Assembly (NCBI GenBank): GCA_021821225.1
Contig: JAKACR010000164.1
Location: 1-6,353, forward strand
DNA: 6,353 bases
From: Bacillota bacterium
GTDB lineage: Bacteria > Bacillota > Bacilli > Alicyclobacillales > SLC66
Direction of reading: 5' to 3'
In this document: piece by piece, positions 5,128-6,353 of the stretch
Position numbering within the stretch: the first letter of the stretch is position 1
How the letters are laid out: each line of letters opens with the position of its first letter
Program-made: the position numbers and the translations under genes
Notes under the pieces: model-generated
The model's database searches: none
The model's input: only the letters and a program-made list of their open reading frames with translations
What the model was told of the DNA's origin: nothing

Positions 5128-6216
5128 ATGCGTTGGCGCATCATAGTGAGAAGCGGTGTTGCCTTGGCTTTGATCGCACTTATTCTCCCGGCGGCGAACA
5201 CCGTCGGCCACCTTGTCGACGCATCCGGCGCGTCGCCCCGCCAAACGGCCGACCACAAAACCGCCGCCGCAGACACACGCAGGACGGACCCCGCCGCCAG
5301 TCCGATCGGGCGCAGTTCCGCTGTGCGCAAAACGGCTGATAAACCCGTCTCGCTGACCTACTATCAATCCCCGGTTCACTATCGCAATGAAGTGATCGTC
5401 CTGATGTACCACGCGATCGACACGAGTCAAATACCGGGCGATGTCATCAAGCCGTCCGTCTTTGCGCAAGAACTGGCGCTCTTTCGCAAAGAACACTTCA
5501 ATCCGATCTCGTTCGACCGATTCTGCCAGTTCGTCAACAACGGCAGACCCGTCCCGCCAAACGCCCTGCTCATCACGTTTGACAATGGCTACGAGAGTTT
5601 CTACCGCACAGCTTTTCCCCTGCTGCTCCATTATCACGAACCCGCCGTGCTGTTCCCCATCGTCAGTTGGCTGCAGCACCCAGGCAGACGCGGCATCTTC
5701 CACACTCTCACATGGCCGCAGGTGGAACAGATGCACAGCAGTGGTCTCATCGCCGTGCAATCACAGACTTACAACATGCATACCGGCGTGGCCGTCGGGC
5801 CCGGAGAAAGCGAGGCTTCAACAGTCGGCCGGATCTACAACCCCGCGACAGGCACGAGCGAGACCACCGCGCAATACGACCATCGAGTGCTCACAGACCT
5901 CATCAAGGCGCGCACGCTGGTCGAACAGCAGTTGCACGAGAACGATGTCAACGCCCTCTCGTATCCATTCGGCGACTATCAACCGAGCCTGATCCGGCTG
6001 TTGCACCAGGCGGGCTATCACTATCTATTCACGGCAAAGCAGGGTTGGGGCGTTCTTAGCACCACGAACCCGAACACCCTGTTCCGCATCAATTCCGGCA
6101 CACCGAACATCACGCCACAGGGGCTCATAAGCACCATCACGTGGATCGCGCAGCTCACACACCAGAGCCCGGGCTGGACAGCGCCGAAACAGTTCATCCA
6201 GGTGTGGAAATACTGA
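5128..6216 (+). CDS. Polysaccharide-deacetylase-like (NodB fold, CE4) membrane or secreted protein, likely degenerate metal site
   Basis: The 362-residue product starts MRWRIIVRSGVALALIALIL, giving a short basic start and a hydrophobic segment (about 5-22) that acts as a signal peptide or membrane anchor. A low-complexity Ala/Thr/Arg linker (about 32-75) follows, then a NodB-like domain (about 85-345). Visible motifs are VLMYHAI (91-97), LITFDNGYESFY (148-159), QSQTYNMH (211-218), YPFGDY (279-284) and GYHYLFTAKQGWG (296-308). In active CE4 enzymes the first motif reads TFDDG and the second SHTxxxH, giving an Asp-His-His metal site. Here the second Asp is Asn153 and the first His is Gln213; only His218 remains. 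The fold is therefore clear but normal zinc-dependent deacetylation of peptidoglycan or another polysaccharide is doubtful. It may be a binding or scaffold protein, or use altered chemistry. Divergent from the hydrolase operon, with its own promoter candidate and inverted repeat. Convergent with a minus-strand gene ending at 6283. Confidence 0.88.
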   Translation: MRWRIIVRSGVALALIALILPAANTVGHLVDASGASPRQTADHKTAAADTRRTDPAASPIGRSSAVRKTADKPVSLTYYQSPVHYRNEVIVLMYHAIDTSQIPGDVIKPSVFAQELALFRKEHFNPISFDRFCQFVNNGRPVPPNALLITFDNGYESFYRTAFPLLLHYHEPAVLFPIVSWLQHPGRRGIFHTLTWPQVEQMHSSGLIAVQSQTYNMHTGVAVGPGESEASTVGRIYNPATGTSETTAQYDHRVLTDLIKARTLVEQQLHENDVNALSYPFGDYQPSLIRLLHQAGYHYLFTAKQGWGVLSTTNPNTLFRINSGTPNITPQGLISTITWIAQLTHQSPGWTAPKQFIQVWKY

Positions 6217-6262
6217 TGGGAAAATGCGGATCGCACATCGACCAATGACCGCGAGAAACCCC

Positions 6263-6274
6263 CGGCTTCTGCCG
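6263..6274 (-). terminator. Weak stem-loop between convergent genes
   Basis: On the minus strand CGGC-AGAA-GCCG forms a 4-bp stem with a tetraloop, followed by GGGG and then TTTCT. It lies just beyond the stop of the gene ending at 6283. The stem is short and the T-run poor, so a real terminator is uncertain. I see no better hairpin in 6217-6282 for either gene. Confidence 0.2.
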
Positions 6275-6282
6275 CCGTGTGG

Positions 6283-6353
6283 TTATGAACCGGAAGCGGT
6301 GAGCTTTGCCTCGATGCGTTCCCGCCACGCGCGGTCTTCCTCATGCAGAGCGC
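6283..6353 (-). CDS. C-terminal end of an unrecognised protein
   Basis: The minus-strand frame entering from the window edge reads ALHEEDRAWRERIEAKLTAS, then GS and TAA at 6285-6283. It is open throughout, strongly charged and helix-like, as in many protein C-termini. The region on the opposite strand is not coding after 6216. Only 22 residues are visible, so the family cannot be named. Convergent with the deacetylase-like gene, with 66 bases between the two stops. Confidence 0.5.
   Translation of the reverse strand, partial: ALHEEDRAWRERIEAKLTASGS

Overview
The window looks like part of a moderately GC-rich (roughly 60% GC by eye) chromosome of a Gram-positive Bacillota. The evidence is strong purine-rich ribosome binding sites (GGAGGGGG, GGAGGTGG, AAGGTGAGG), frequent GTG starts, sigma-A-like promoters and an extracytoplasmic deacetylase-fold protein with an N-terminal membrane segment. 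An Alicyclobacillus-like lineage would fit, but that is inference from style, not proof.

Layout from the right: the last 71 bases carry the C-terminal end of an unrecognised minus-strand gene. It converges on a plus-strand gene (5128-6216) for a NodB-fold, polysaccharide-deacetylase-like protein that lacks two of the three usual metal ligands. A 211-base divergent intergenic region (4917-5127) follows, with a promoter candidate on each strand, each overlapped by an inverted repeat. Reading left on the minus strand is a sugar-use cluster: a family 3 glycoside hydrolase of the beta-xylosidase/beta-glucosidase type (2730-4916), a 12-segment MFS transporter of the Fsr-like group (1402-2610), and a xylose-isomerase-like TIM-barrel epimerase/isomerase (550-1371). 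Beyond it, a very good sigma-A promoter (488-516) with a perfect 32-bp palindrome at its start site (454-485) drives a second, different MFS protein from 427. Its MFS similarity seems to stop after three membrane segments, close to the window edge. A fresh ribosome binding site and GTG follow, so this gene may be broken or fused.

How the genes may work together: the hydrolase has no signal peptide, so it should act in the cytoplasm on small glycosides brought in by a transporter. The downstream epimerase/isomerase would convert the released sugar or its phosphate. The substrate cannot be read from the sequence. The leftmost MFS gene has its own repressor-type control region and probably belongs to a separate unit. 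No mobile element, CRISPR array, tRNA or rRNA was seen. Most of the window is an ordinary carbohydrate locus; the most unusual points are the 32-bp palindrome, the degenerate deacetylase and the apparently truncated transporter.
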